From Arthrobacter agilis (lineage in GTDB: Bacteria; Actinomycetota; Actinomycetes; Actinomycetales; Micrococcaceae): 64,000 nucleotides of DNA. Position numbers and translations under genes: made by a program. The notes beneath the pieces are model-generated. The model worked only from the letters and a program-made list of their open reading frames with translations. It did not search any database and was not told where the DNA came from. Below, in pieces: positions 25,863-35,331 of this stretch; the stretch's first letter is position 1, and each line of letters opens with the position of its first letter. Location: positions 310,001-374,000 of the forward strand of contig NZ_VHIM01000001.1 in the NCBI RefSeq assembly GCF_006494655.1. Reading direction: 5' to 3'.

Positions 25863-27020
25863 TCAGGCGGAGGCCTGCTGCACGGCGGCGTCGAAGCTCG
25901 CAGCGATGTGCTCGGCGAGCGCCTCCCGGTCCTCGAGCGGGAGGAACGCGGCATCCACGGCGTTCAGGGTGAGCTCGAGCAGGTCGCCGAGGTCGTAGCC
26001 GAAGGTGTCGACGAGGAGCTCGAACTCGCCCGTGAGGGTCACGCCGCTCATGAGGCGGTTGTCGGTGTTGACGGTGACCTTGAATCCCAGCTGGTACAGC
26101 AGATCGAACGGGTGGGCGTCGATCGTGGTGCCGAAGGCTTCGATGGCCCCGGTCTGCAGGTTAGACGACGGGCACAGCTCGAGCGGGATGCCGCGGTCGC
26201 GGACCCACGACGCGAGGCGCCCGAGGTTCGCAACGCCGACCTCCTCGCCATCGGCCGCCTGCTCGTCCTCCGACTCCTCGATCTCGATGTCCTCCGCGAT
26301 GCGCACGCCGTGGCCGATGCGCAGTGCACGTCCGGACACGAGTGCGTCCTGGATGCTGTCGAGGCCGGCGGCTTCGCCGGCGTGGACGGTCACGGGGAAC
26401 TGCTCGGAGGCCAGGAAGGTGAAGGCGTCGGCGAACCGGGAGGGCAGGAAGCCGTTCTCCGCTCCTGCGATGTCGAACCCGACGGCGCCCTTGTCACGAT
26501 GGCGGACGGCCAGCTCGGCGATCTCCTGCCCGCGGTCCGCGTGCCGCATGGCGGTGATGAGCTGACCCACCTGGATGACGCGTCCGGCGGCGATGCACGC
26601 CGCCGCTCCTGAGTCGAGGCCCTCCTGCACCGCCTCGACGGCCTCGTCGAGGGACAGGCCCTGCTGCGTGTGCTGTTCGGGGGCCCAGCGCACCTCTCCA
26701 TACACGACGCCATCCAGGGACAGGTCCTCCACGAACTCGCGCGCCACCCTGATGAGTCCGTCGCGGGTCTGCATCACGGCGATGGTGTGGTCGAAAGTTT
26801 CCAGGTAGCGCTCCAGTGAGCCGGAATCCGCCGATTCGCGGAACCAGGCATCGAGCGACTCCGCGTCCTGGGCGGGCAACTCGTGCCCGATCTCTGCGGC
26901 GAGCTCGAGGATCGTCGACGGGCGGAGGCCGCCGTCGAGGTGGTCGTGCAGGGAGATCTTCGGCAGGGTCCGGATGTCGATGGCGGCGTCGGAACTGGCG
27001 GGGTTCTGGGTCTGGGTCAC
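25863..27020 (-). CDS. add: Adenosine deaminase
   Basis: Zinc hydrolase converting (deoxy)adenosine to (deoxy)inosine in purine salvage. The 385-residue protein has the N-terminal zinc HxH in SLHDHLDGGL, the VHAGEA motif with the third His and catalytic Glu, GHGVRI, CPSSNLQTGA and the metal Asp region VTNTDNRLMSG. An acidic insert (EIEESEDEQAADGEE) lies after GHGVRI. The GTG start is 7 nt after a TAGGCT hexamer (27033-27028, minus strand) with no Shine-Dalgarno sequence, predicting a leaderless transcript. Confidence 0.95.
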   Translation of the reverse strand: MTQTQNPASSDAAIDIRTLPKISLHDHLDGGLRPSTILELAAEIGHELPAQDAESLDAWFRESADSGSLERYLETFDHTIAVMQTRDGLIRVAREFVEDLSLDGVVYGEVRWAPEQHTQQGLSLDEAVEAVQEGLDSGAAACIAAGRVIQVGQLITAMRHADRGQEIAELAVRHRDKGAVGFDIAGAENGFLPSRFADAFTFLASEQFPVTVHAGEAAGLDSIQDALVSGRALRIGHGVRIAEDIEIEESEDEQAADGEEVGVANLGRLASWVRDRGIPLELCPSSNLQTGAIEAFGTTIDAHPFDLLYQLGFKVTVNTDNRLMSGVTLTGEFELLVDTFGYDLGDLLELTLNAVDAAFLPLEDREALAEHIAASFDAAVQQASA

Positions 27021-27044
27021 GCTGTCCAGCCTACGCGATGCGCT

Positions 27045-27740
27045 TCAGGGCGGGCTCGTCTCGCGGGCTGGTGCGGGCTGGTCCTGGGCGTCCCCGAGGT
27101 CGTCCTCGAGGGTGGACTGCAGGGGTGTCGCCCCGCGGACCAAGGCGATCACGCGGTCCACCACGAACCCGATGACGACGGCGATGCCGATCGCCACCGC
27201 GACCCCGAGGAGGTGGTTGTGCTCGAACCAGCTACCGGCCACAGCGCCGATGGCGACCGAGTAGCCGGCCCACACCGCTCCGGAGAGGGCGGTCAGCGCG
27301 ATGAACCGACGCCGCGAGTAGCCCGTGGCACCCGCCGTCAGGTTCACCGCGACCCGGCCGATCGGGATGAACCGCGCCACCAGGATGAGGGAGGCGGCGC
27401 GCTTAGAGAGTTCCCTGCCGGCCCAGACGAAGGACCGCTGCATCCGGGGTCGCCTCATCCACCGCCACCGGGTGGTCCCGATGCCCCGGCCGATGGCGTA
27501 CGCGATGTTGTCCCCGAGGAACGCACCCAGTGCCGCGACGAGGATCAGCAGCCACGGGTTCGGCACGCCCTGCGTGATGACGAGGGACGCGAGGCCGACG
27601 ACCACGGATTCGCTGGGTACGGGCGGGAAGAAGCCGTCCACCACGCAGCAGACGAGCACCAGCAGGTACACCCAGGGCTGCTCGGCTGCGGCGAGCACGA
27701 AATCGCTGAAACCGCTCAGTGTGTTCGCGATCGCGTCCAT
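27045..27740 (-). CDS. DedA family membrane protein
   Basis: Polytopic SNARE-associated/DedA protein; family members support envelope homeostasis, some as undecaprenyl-phosphate or phospholipid transporters. The 231-residue protein has the re-entrant family segment PVPSESVVVGLASLV, GAFLGDNIAYAIGRGIG, the conserved Arg pair in LVARFIPIGRVAVNLTAGATGYSRRRF, and four or more helices. ATG 27740 follows GGAGGAG; an upstream in-frame extension has no hydrophobic or conserved features. Its specific substrate is unknown. Confidence 0.9.
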   Translation of the reverse strand: MDAIANTLSGFSDFVLAAAEQPWVYLLVLVCCVVDGFFPPVPSESVVVGLASLVITQGVPNPWLLILVAALGAFLGDNIAYAIGRGIGTTRWRWMRRPRMQRSFVWAGRELSKRAASLILVARFIPIGRVAVNLTAGATGYSRRRFIALTALSGAVWAGYSVAIGAVAGSWFEHNHLLGVAVAIGIAVVIGFVVDRVIALVRGATPLQSTLEDDLGDAQDQPAPARETSPP

Positions 27741-27923
27741 GGGGCGGGCTCCTCCATCCAGACGCCCCACGCACCGGGCGCGGCACGGGTGCCGCACGAC
27801 GTCGGAAGGGGCGCGACGTCGGGCTGCGGGGTTCCGGGTGAACCGCGGCGATGCCACGCGTCTGTCCTCGACGCTACCGGTCCGCCCGTCGCGGGACATC
27901 GCCCGCACGGGCGACATCGGCGA

Positions 27924-27957
27924 CCGCCGGACTCACCCCGGAGGATGAGTCCGGCGG
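27924..27957 (-). terminator. Terminator of the nucleoside salvage operon
   Basis: CCGCCGGACTCA (27924-27935) pairs fully with TGAGTCCGGCGG (27946-27957) around a 10-nt loop, about 80 bp past the deoA stop. The rest of the 27741-28037 interval shows no gene. Confidence 0.75.
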
Positions 27958-28037
27958 GGCGCCGACCCCTGCCGCCCGGGGGAGAACCCCGAGAGGGACC
28001 TCAGGGTGCGCGCTCCGAGGCGGCCCGGGCAGTGCAG

Positions 28038-29324
28038 CTAGGCGATGCGGTCGATGATGAGCTGATGGGCCGGGCGCGAGCCCGCGGGAGCGATCACGAC
28101 GGCGTCCGCCAGCGCCTCGCGCGCGCGGTCGAACTTGTCCGGGGTATCGGTGAGCAGGGTCATGAGCGGCTCCCCCGCCCGGACGTGCGCGCCCGGCTTC
28201 GCGTGGAAGCGCACACCCGCTCCGGCCTGCACCTGGTCCTCCTTGCGGGCGCGCCCGGCACCGAGGCGCCATGCAGCGACACCGACGGCCAGAGCGTCGA
28301 GTCCCACGAGGACGCCGTCGGCCGGGGCGAGGATCACCTCGGACTCCTTCGCGACCGGGAGGGCGGCCCGCGGGTCGCCGCCCTGCGCCTCGATCATCCG
28401 GTTCCACACGTCCATCGCGCGGCCGTCCTTCAGGGCCGCAGCGGGATCGGCGTCGTGCACCCCCGCACAGGCGAGCATCTCCTCGGCGAGGCGCACCGTG
28501 AGTTCCACGACGTCGGCCGGTCCGCCGCCGGCGAGGACCTCGACGGACTCCTGGACCTCGATGGCGTTGCCGGCGGTGAGGCCGAGGGGCGTGCTCATGT
28601 CGGTCAGGAGCGCCACCGTGTTCACCCCGGCATCCTTGCCGAGCGCCACCATCGTCTCGGCGAGTTCGCGGGCCTGCTCCACGCTCTTCATGAACGCACC
28701 GCTGCCCACCTTCACGTCGAGGACGAGCGAGCCGGTGCCCTCGGCGATCTTCTTGCTCATGATCGAGGACGCGATCAGTGGGATGGCCTCGACCGTCCCG
28801 GTGACGTCCCGCAGGGCGTAGAGCTTCTTGTCGGCGGGTGCGAGCCCGGTACCGGCAGCGCAGATGACCGCGCCGACCTCGGAGAGCTGACGCATCATGT
28901 CCTCGTTGCTGAGGTGCGCCTGCCAGCCGGGGATGCTCTCGAGCTTGTCCAGGGTGCCGCCGGTGTGCCCGAGACCGCGACCCGACAGCTGCGGGACGGC
29001 CACGCCGAAGACCGCGACGAGCGGGGCCAGGGGCAACGTGATCTTGTCGCCCACGCCACCGGTCGAGTGCTTGTCGCTGGTCGGACGGCCGAGCGAGGAG
29101 AAATCCATGCGCTCCCCCGAGGCGATCATCGCGGCGGTCCAGCGCGAGATCTCCGCACGGTCCATGCCGTTGAGCAGGATCGCCATGTTCAGGGCGGACA
29201 TCTGCTCGTCCGCGATGGCACCGCGCGTGTAGGCGTCGATGGTCCAGTCGATCTGCTCGGGGGTGAGCGTGCCGCGGTCGCGCTTGGTACGGATGATGTC
29301 GACGGCGTCGAAGGCTTCGGTCAT
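28038..29324 (-). CDS. deoA: Thymidine phosphorylase
   Basis: Phosphorolysis of thymidine (and deoxyuridine) to base plus deoxyribose 1-phosphate. The 428-residue protein has the glycosyltransferase-family-3 core: the signature region SDKHSTGGVGDKITLPLAPL, GRGLGHTGGTLDKLESIPG, and SIMSKKIAEGTGSLVLDVKVGSGAFMK. It ends a minus-strand operon that imports nucleosides and deaminates cytidine, so it supplies the next catabolic step. Pyrimidine-nucleoside phosphorylase (Pdp) is a close alternative. Confidence 0.95.
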   Translation of the reverse strand: MTEAFDAVDIIRTKRDRGTLTPEQIDWTIDAYTRGAIADEQMSALNMAILLNGMDRAEISRWTAAMIASGERMDFSSLGRPTSDKHSTGGVGDKITLPLAPLVAVFGVAVPQLSGRGLGHTGGTLDKLESIPGWQAHLSNEDMMRQLSEVGAVICAAGTGLAPADKKLYALRDVTGTVEAIPLIASSIMSKKIAEGTGSLVLDVKVGSGAFMKSVEQARELAETMVALGKDAGVNTVALLTDMSTPLGLTAGNAIEVQESVEVLAGGGPADVVELTVRLAEEMLACAGVHDADPAAALKDGRAMDVWNRMIEAQGGDPRAALPVAKESEVILAPADGVLVGLDALAVGVAAWRLGAGRARKEDQVQAGAGVRFHAKPGAHVRAGEPLMTLLTDTPDKFDRAREALADAVVIAPAGSRPAHQLIIDRIA

Positions 29325-29411
29325 GAGGTGTCCTCGCAGGGGTGTCGGGAGGGAAAAGGGGAAGGGTACGGTGCGGGGCAGGAGCGCCGCGCGGGCGGTG
29401 CTCCTGCCGGG

Positions 29412-29810
29412 TCAGGCGAGGTGCTGCGGCCCGAAGGCGTCCGGCAGGACCTCGTCCATGGTGCGGATGCCGCTGACGGTCATGAGCACCATGTCCGGCG
29501 CGCGGAACTCGTACAGCAGCTGGCGGCACCGGCCGCACGGCATCAGCGTTGTGCCGGCGCCGTCCACGCAGCTGAAGGCGCGGATCCGCCCGCCCCCGCT
29601 CATCGCGAGGGCGCTCACGAGCGCACACTCGGCGCACAGCGTCAGGCCGTAGGAGGCGTTCTCCACGTTGCAGCCGGAGATGATCCGGCCGTCGTCGAGC
29701 AGGGCCGCAGCACCCACGGGGTACGTGGAGTAGGGGACGTAGGCCTTCTGCATGGCCTCCTTCGCCGTGGCGGCGAGCTCGTCCCAGGGGATGTCGTCGT
29801 GCTGTGTCAT
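29412..29810 (-). CDS. cdd: Cytidine deaminase
   Basis: Zinc enzyme converting (deoxy)cytidine to (deoxy)uridine. The 132-residue size fits the tetrameric class. The zinc and catalytic residues are in CAE (C59-E61, within CNVENASYGLTLCAEC) and PCGRC (C92 and C95). It sits 87 bp before deoA and 9 bp after a permease gene of the same operon, so deamination feeds thymidine/uridine phosphorolysis. Confidence 0.96.
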   Translation of the reverse strand: MTQHDDIPWDELAATAKEAMQKAYVPYSTYPVGAAALLDDGRIISGCNVENASYGLTLCAECALVSALAMSGGGRIRAFSCVDGAGTTLMPCGRCRQLLYEFRAPDMVLMTVSGIRTMDEVLPDAFGPQHLA

Positions 29811-29819
29811 GCGGACCTC

Positions 29820-31109
29820 CTAGCCCTTGATGTACGGGATGCCGCTGGCTCCCGGCGCGCGTGAACGGCCCACGAGACCTGCGACCGCGAACACCGTGAC
29901 AACGTACGGCAGCATGCGGAGGAACTGGTCCGGCACCGGGGTGCCGAGCAGGCTCAGGACGTTCGAGAGGTTGGTCGCGAAGCCGAACAGCAGCGCGGCG
30001 AAGAAGGCTCCGATGGGGTTCCAGCGCCCGAAGATGAGGGCTGCCAGCGCGATGTAGCCCTGGCCCGCGGTCATGTCGCGGCCGAAGCCGGACACGGCGA
30101 CGAGCGTGAAGAAGGACCCTCCGATACCCGCGACGACGCCGGCGAGCAGCACGTTCATGAACCGCATGCGGTTGACGTTGACGCCGAGCGTGTCCGCCGC
30201 CTTCGGGTGCTCGCCCACGGCACGCGTGCGCAGTCCCCAGCGCGAGTGGTAGAGCGCCACGTAGATGACAGCCACCGCGACGTACATGAGATAGCCGACG
30301 ATGGTCTGCGCGAAGAGGATGGGACCGATCACCGGGATGTCCGCGAGCAGCGGTATCTCGATGACGGGCAGGCGCGGCGGCGAGTTCCAGCGCTCCGAGT
30401 CCTCGGTGAGGACCGCGGAGAACAGGAAGCCCGTGAGCCCGGAGACCAGCACGTTCAGCACGACCCCGACGATCACCTGGTTGACGACGTAGCGGATGCT
30501 GAAGATCGCGAGGACGAGCGAGACGAGGACCCCGGCGACGGCCGCCGCGACGAGCCCCACGATCGCGCTCCCGGAGAGCGACGCCGCCACGGCCGCCGCG
30601 AAGGCCCCGAACAGCAGCTGCCCCTCGATCGCGATGTTGACCACGCCGGAGCGTTCGCACAGCACGCCCGAGAGGGAGCCGAAGATCAGCGGCACCGCGA
30701 GGGTCACGGAGCCCGCGAGGAGCCCGTAGAGGGCGACGTTCGGAGTCCGGGCGCTGCCGACCACCCAGGTCAGGAAGGCGATGAGGAACAGGAGGGCGAA
30801 CACCGCCAGCACCCACCGGGGCACCTTCCGGCCCGAGCGCGTGTGCAGGACGGCGAGCACGGCGAGCGCGACCATGGCGAGCGCTGCGACCCACCCGATG
30901 ACCGGTGCGGACACGACGATCGGGGGCAGGACGAAGCGGTCGCTCTGCTCCGAGAGCCTGAAGGTGACGTCGTTGCCGGGTGCCCCGAGCGCGAACACGA
31001 GCAGGGAGAAGAGGGCGACGACGGAGAGGATGATGGCGTTCCGCCAACTCCGCACGCCGGTGGTGCCGGCCGTGCTCACGGACGCTGGTGCTTCGGTGGC
31101 TGTACTCAT
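29820..31109 (-). CDS. Nucleoside ABC transporter permease (second subunit)
   Basis: Membrane subunit of a BMP-type nucleoside importer, like NupC/YufQ-type permeases. The 429-residue protein has about ten hydrophobic helices and the family segment FGSLSGVLCERSGVVNIAIEGQLLFGAF, plus a cytoplasmic loop near WGLRTRAVGEHPKAADTLGVNVNRMRF. The start is the ATG in an ATGA overlap with the preceding permease; a longer in-frame reading overlaps that gene and is not credible. The polar N-terminus is short. Confidence 0.92.
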   Translation of the reverse strand: MSTATEAPASVSTAGTTGVRSWRNAIILSVVALFSLLVFALGAPGNDVTFRLSEQSDRFVLPPIVVSAPVIGWVAALAMVALAVLAVLHTRSGRKVPRWVLAVFALLFLIAFLTWVVGSARTPNVALYGLLAGSVTLAVPLIFGSLSGVLCERSGVVNIAIEGQLLFGAFAAAVAASLSGSAIVGLVAAAVAGVLVSLVLAIFSIRYVVNQVIVGVVLNVLVSGLTGFLFSAVLTEDSERWNSPPRLPVIEIPLLADIPVIGPILFAQTIVGYLMYVAVAVIYVALYHSRWGLRTRAVGEHPKAADTLGVNVNRMRFMNVLLAGVVAGIGGSFFTLVAVSGFGRDMTAGQGYIALAALIFGRWNPIGAFFAALLFGFATNLSNVLSLLGTPVPDQFLRMLPYVVTVFAVAGLVGRSRAPGASGIPYIKG

Positions 31110-32503
31110 GCTGCTGCTCCGGTCGAGGCTGGCGTGGGAGTGGTGGGACCGGCCTTGGCTGTGCGCGCGGCGCCGGGTGCCGGGAGGCGGAAGACCGCCC
31201 GGATGAGCGGAGGAGCCGCGATGAAGAGGACGATCAGGGACTGCACCACGAGGACGATGTCGATGCTGGTGCCCGTGGAGGCCTGCATGGTCACGCCTCC
31301 GGCACGGAAGGCACCGAAGAGGATGCCCGCGGCGAAGGTGCCCCAGGGCGAGGAGCGGCCGAGCAGCGCCACCGTGATCGCGTCGAAGCCGAAGCTCGCG
31401 GCCACGCCGGAGGTCAGCACCTTCTCGGTCCCGGACACCTGGGCCACGCCGGCGAGGCCGGCGAGTGCCCCGGCGATCGCCATCGCGAGGATGTAGCCCT
31501 TGCTGACGCTCACTCCCGCGGTCCGGGCGGCGCTCGGGTTCGCGCCGACGGCGCGCAGCTCGAAGCCCACGGTGGAGCGGTTGAGCAGCCACCAGACGAA
31601 CACGGTTGCGACGACGGCGACGACGAAGCCCCAGTGCAGGCGGAAGGCCGAGCCGAGCAGCGGCGGGTAGATCGCCGTCGCATCGAGTTGCGGGCTGATC
31701 GGGTTCGTGGAGCCGGGCCGCTGGAAGGCCGGCGTGCTGAGGAAGTAGAGCACCAGGTTCGTCGCGATGTAGTTGAACATGATCGTGAGGATGACCTCGT
31801 GCGCGCCGGTGCGCGCCTTGAGGACCCCGACGAGGCCCGCCCAGATCGCTCCGCCCACCATGCCGGCGAGGATCACGAGGAGCAGGTGGAGCCCTGCAGG
31901 AAGGTGAAGGGTGAAGCCCACCCAGGCTGCGAAGGTCGCCCCGATGAGGATCTGGCCCTGGGCGCCGATGTTGAACAGGCCGGCGCGGAAGGCCAGCGCA
32001 ACGCCCAGCCCCGCGCAGATGAGCGGTGTCGCGACAGTCAGCGTCTGCGTGAGCGGATAGATCACGCGGGTGAACGATCCTCCCCCGACGTTGATCACCG
32101 ATCCCTGGAACAGGGCGATGTACGCGCTGGAGGCCGCGGACCAGGCCGCGCCGAGGGTGTCCTGCGGACGACTGAAGAAGTAGGACGACGCCCTGGCGAC
32201 CTCGGGATCCGTGACCGCGATGAGCAGACCGCCGAGGATCAGGGACAGGACGACGGACAGGACCGCGACGAGGGCGTTCCCCGTCATGATGCGCTGCAGG
32301 AGCGGCGCCTCGGGCGCTGGACCGGTGCCGGGGGCCGCGGTCGTCGCCGCGGCGGCGGGCGGTGGAAGCTCGCCGTCGGCCGTCTCGGCCGCGTTCTCGA
32401 GGCGGACCTCGTCCTGCCGTGCGGCGTCCTTCGCATTCCCGCGGGTGAGGTTCTCTCCCCTGCCGTGTGCCGGGATCTCCGGCTTCTCCTCCTGCGGGGT
32501 CAC
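31106..32503 (-). CDS. Nucleoside ABC transporter permease (first subunit)
   Basis: Partner permease of the BMP-type importer. The 465 residues begin with an 80-residue charged and Ala/Pro-rich cytoplasmic tail, then about nine helices with the family pattern ICAGLGVALAFRAGLFNIGAQGQILIGA and the ATPase-contact loop FELRAVGANPSAARTAGVSVSKGYILAMAI. It overlaps the ATPase gene and the second permease by 4 nt each (GTGA/ATGA), so all subunits are coupled. Confidence 0.92.
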   Translation of the reverse strand: MTPQEEKPEIPAHGRGENLTRGNAKDAARQDEVRLENAAETADGELPPPAAAATTAAPGTGPAPEAPLLQRIMTGNALVAVLSVVLSLILGGLLIAVTDPEVARASSYFFSRPQDTLGAAWSAASSAYIALFQGSVINVGGGSFTRVIYPLTQTLTVATPLICAGLGVALAFRAGLFNIGAQGQILIGATFAAWVGFTLHLPAGLHLLLVILAGMVGGAIWAGLVGVLKARTGAHEVILTIMFNYIATNLVLYFLSTPAFQRPGSTNPISPQLDATAIYPPLLGSAFRLHWGFVVAVVATVFVWWLLNRSTVGFELRAVGANPSAARTAGVSVSKGYILAMAIAGALAGLAGVAQVSGTEKVLTSGVAASFGFDAITVALLGRSSPWGTFAAGILFGAFRAGGVTMQASTGTSIDIVLVVQSLIVLFIAAPPLIRAVFRLPAPGAARTAKAGPTTPTPASTGAAA

Positions 32504-34044
32504 AGGTCTCCTCCTTGAACGTCGTGTGCCTGGGCGAGTGCTTCGTCGCCGGACATGCCTGCCATCATCAGCCCGAGGACGTCCCGGGAGACCGTGCCGG
32601 GCACGATCCCCATCAGGCGGCCGCGGTAGAGCACGGCGATCCGGTCGGCGAGTTCGAGGACCTCGTCGAGTTCGGTGGAGACGATGATCACCGGGGTGCC
32701 GCTGTCACGCTCCGCCACGATGCGGCGGTGCAGGAACTCGATGGAGCCGACGTCCACACCGCGGGTGGGCTGGGAGGCGATGAACAGTTTGAGTGGCCGC
32801 GAGAACTCGCGGGCCATGACGACCTTCTGCTGGTTGCCGCCCGACAGGGTGCCCGCGGGAGCCGACGCGGACTGCGTCCGCACGTCGTACTCCGCGATCT
32901 TCTCGTCCGCGTTCCGCGCGATCGCGGCCTGGGACATGGACAGTCCCTTGGCGAACGGGGCGCCGTCGTAGCGGTTGAGGATGAGGTTCTCCGCGACCGA
33001 GAAGGTGCCGACGAGGCCCTCCACACTGCGGTCCTCGGGTACGAAGCCCACGCCCGCCCGGATGACGTCCTTGACGCGGCGTCCCACGAGTTCGTCCCCA
33101 CCGAGCGAGATCGACCCGGTGACGTGGTCCTGGAGGCCCATGATCGCCTCGGTCAGCTCGGTCTGGCCGTTGCCCTGGACGCCGGCGATGGCGAGGATCT
33201 CGCCTTCCGCGACATCGAAGCTGAGTCCGTCCACCACGCGCTGTCCGTTGGCGGCCTGGACCGTCAGGTCGCGCACCGAGAACGTCACCGCCCCGGGCGT
33301 CGCGGGCTGCTTGTCGAGGGTCAGGCTGACCGACCGCCCGACCATGAGCGAGGCGAGTTCGGTGGTCGGCGCGTCGGGATCGGCGGTCCCGACCACCTTG
33401 CCGCGGCGGATCACGGTGATGACGTCGGAGACCGCCTTGACCTCGCGCAGCTTGTGCGAGATGAAGACGATCGACTTCCCGTCCGCCTTGAGCTGCGCCA
33501 TGATGCCGAGCAGTTCATCGGTCTCCTTGGGCGTCAGCACGGCCGTGGGCTCATCGAGGATGAGCACCTCGGCGTCGCGTACCAGGGCCTTGATGATCTC
33601 GACCCGCTGCTGCACGCCCACCGGGAGGTCCTCGACCACGGCGTCGGGATCGACGTCGAACCCGTACTGGTCGGAGATCTGGCGGATCCGCGTGCGCGTC
33701 TCCTGGAGGTCCAGCATGCCGCCGGCCTTCGTGGCTTCGTTGCCGAGGGCCACGTTCTCGGCGACGGTGAACACCGGGACGAGCATGAAGTGCTGGTGCA
33801 CCATGCCGATGCCCGAGGCCATCGCGTCGCCGGGGCCCTTGAAGGTCACCGGCTTGTCATTGACGAGGATCTCGCCCTCCGACGGGTCGTAGAGACCGTA
33901 GAGGACGTTCATCAGCGTGGACTTCCCTGCACCGTTCTCACCGAGCAGGCTGTGGACCTGGCCCGGCTCCACGACGAGATCGATGGAATCGTTGGCCACG
34001 AGCGATCCGAAGCGCTTCGTGATGCCGATCAGTTCGAGTTTCAC
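32500..34044 (-). CDS. Nucleoside ABC transporter ATPase, two-domain
   Basis: Duplicated ABC ATPase of the sugar/nucleoside (CUT2-like) type that powers the BMP importer. In the first domain: Walker [10 protein letters not shown], signature LPVGVQQRVEIIKAL, Walker [13 protein letters not shown]-loop FISHK. The second has a degenerate Walker A (GVQGNGQTELTEAI) and signature [15 protein letters not shown], as usual for the family. GTG 34044 gives 514 residues, the normal length, but its ribosome-binding site is weak. A GTG at 34107 would add 21 non-conserved residues. Confidence 0.93.
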   Translation of the reverse strand: MKLELIGITKRFGSLVANDSIDLVVEPGQVHSLLGENGAGKSTLMNVLYGLYDPSEGEILVNDKPVTFKGPGDAMASGIGMVHQHFMLVPVFTVAENVALGNEATKAGGMLDLQETRTRIRQISDQYGFDVDPDAVVEDLPVGVQQRVEIIKALVRDAEVLILDEPTAVLTPKETDELLGIMAQLKADGKSIVFISHKLREVKAVSDVITVIRRGKVVGTADPDAPTTELASLMVGRSVSLTLDKQPATPGAVTFSVRDLTVQAANGQRVVDGLSFDVAEGEILAIAGVQGNGQTELTEAIMGLQDHVTGSISLGGDELVGRRVKDVIRAGVGFVPEDRSVEGLVGTFSVAENLILNRYDGAPFAKGLSMSQAAIARNADEKIAEYDVRTQSASAPAGTLSGGNQQKVVMAREFSRPLKLFIASQPTRGVDVGSIEFLHRRIVAERDSGTPVIIVSTELDEVLELADRIAVLYRGRLMGIVPGTVSRDVLGLMMAGMSGDEALAQAHDVQGGDL

Positions 34045-34215
34045 AACCCAACCAGCCTGTTCTGTTCTGTTCTGGTGCTCTCCCGGAGGGACCTCCGGGG
34101 AATGCACGGAAAGGATACCGGCTGCGGCTTCGGGGCACGCAGCCGGGGCAAACGCAAACCGCCTTCCCCCCGGCGTGGTTCCGCGGGAGGAAGGCGGTTC
34201 GGTGGAACGTTCCTG

Positions 34216-35331
34216 CTACTGGGGGCTGGCGGCCGAATCGACCGAGATCTCGCCCGAGATGATCTGTTCCTTCAGCTCGTCGAGCGTGGTCTGCAGATCG
34301 GCGGGGACGTTGGCCTCCTGGTCGTGGAACGGCGCCAGCGCGACGCCGCCGTTCTCCAGGGTGCCGACGTACGGCGTGTTGTCGAAGTTGCCCTCGACGT
34401 CCGTGCTGATGACGTCCTCGACGGCGTCGCCCATGAGCTTCATGACGGAGGTGAGGATGAACTCCTCGGCCTTGCCCGCGGTCTCGTAGCCGTCCGAGTC
34501 GACCCAGATGGCCTTGACGTCCTTGCCACCCTCGTTGGCCTCGACGACGGCGTCGAGCGTGCCCGAACCGACCGGACCGGCGACCGGCATGATGATGTCG
34601 GCACCCTCGTTGATGAAGTTCTGGGTGTTGGTCTTGCCTGCGGCCTGATCCTCGAAGTTGCCGACGAAGGTGCCGTTCTGGCTCTCCTTGTCCCAGCCGA
34701 GGAGCTCGACGTCGCCGCCCGTCTCCTCGTTGAAGTAGGCGACACCCTCGGCGAAGCCGTCCATGAAGATGGTGACCGTCGGGATGTTGATGCCGCCGTA
34801 GGTGGCGACCTTCCCGGTCTCGGTCGTCGCCGCGGCCGCGTAGCCCGCGAGGAACGCGGCCTGGGCCGTGTCGTAGATGATGGGCTTCACGTTGGGCAGG
34901 TCGATCGAGTTGTCGTCGACGATCGCGAAGTTCGTCTCGGGGTTGGCCTCCGCGGACTCCTTGGTGGTGTCGGCGAGCAGGAAGCCGACCGTCACGATCA
35001 GGTTGCAGCCGCCCTGGACCATGCTGTCGACGTTCGGGCCGAAGTCGGTCTCCGCCTGTGACTCGGCCTGGTTGGTCTCGATCCCGAGGTCCGTCTCGGC
35101 CTGCTTCAGTCCCTCGTAGCTGGACTGGTTGAACGAGCGGTCGTCGAATCCACCGGAGTCGGAGACGATGCAGCCCAGGTAGTCGGTGGCCGCGGCGGCG
35201 CTGGCGCCGCCTGCTGCGGGTGCCTCCTCGGCGGGCGGCGCACCGCAGCCGGAGAGGACGAGGGCCGAGACGCCGAGGACGGCGGCGGACAGGCCGGTTC
35301 CGCGCGAAAGCTTGCGCAGTGAGTTCTTCAA
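34216..35331 (-). CDS. BMP family nucleoside-binding lipoprotein
   Basis: Lipid-anchored receptor of the nucleoside importer, related to BmpA/PnrA. The 371-residue protein has a lipobox (ALVLSGCG) after a basic signal peptide, an Ala-rich linker, then the BMP fold with GCIVSDSGGFDDRSFNQSSYEG and the family segment KPIIYDTAQAAFLAGYAAA. TTG 35331 is chosen; GGAGG lies 4 nt upstream. It is the first gene of the uptake-salvage operon; a hairpin-free gap of 170 bp to the ATPase could set higher receptor levels. Confidence 0.93.
   Translation of the reverse strand: MKNSLRKLSRGTGLSAAVLGVSALVLSGCGAPPAEEAPAAGGASAAAATDYLGCIVSDSGGFDDRSFNQSSYEGLKQAETDLGIETNQAESQAETDFGPNVDSMVQGGCNLIVTVGFLLADTTKESAEANPETNFAIVDDNSIDLPNVKPIIYDTAQAAFLAGYAAAATTETGKVATYGGINIPTVTIFMDGFAEGVAYFNEETGGDVELLGWDKESQNGTFVGNFEDQAAGKTNTQNFINEGADIIMPVAGPVGSGTLDAVVEANEGGKDVKAIWVDSDGYETAGKAEEFILTSVMKLMGDAVEDVISTDVEGNFDNTPYVGTLENGGVALAPFHDQEANVPADLQTTLDELKEQIISGEISVDSAASPQ

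Noticed and set aside
26883-31047. Very long open frames (about 1,000 codons) on both strands across the add-deoA-permease region
   Set aside because: They run antisense or out of frame to well-conserved genes, have Arg/Gly/Ala/His-rich composition with no motifs, and exist only because GC-rich DNA lacks stop codons.
29820-31592. A 590-codon version of the nucleoside permease
   Set aside because: The first 160 codons are out-of-frame reading of the upstream permease gene; the ATGA overlap at 31106-31109 marks the true start.
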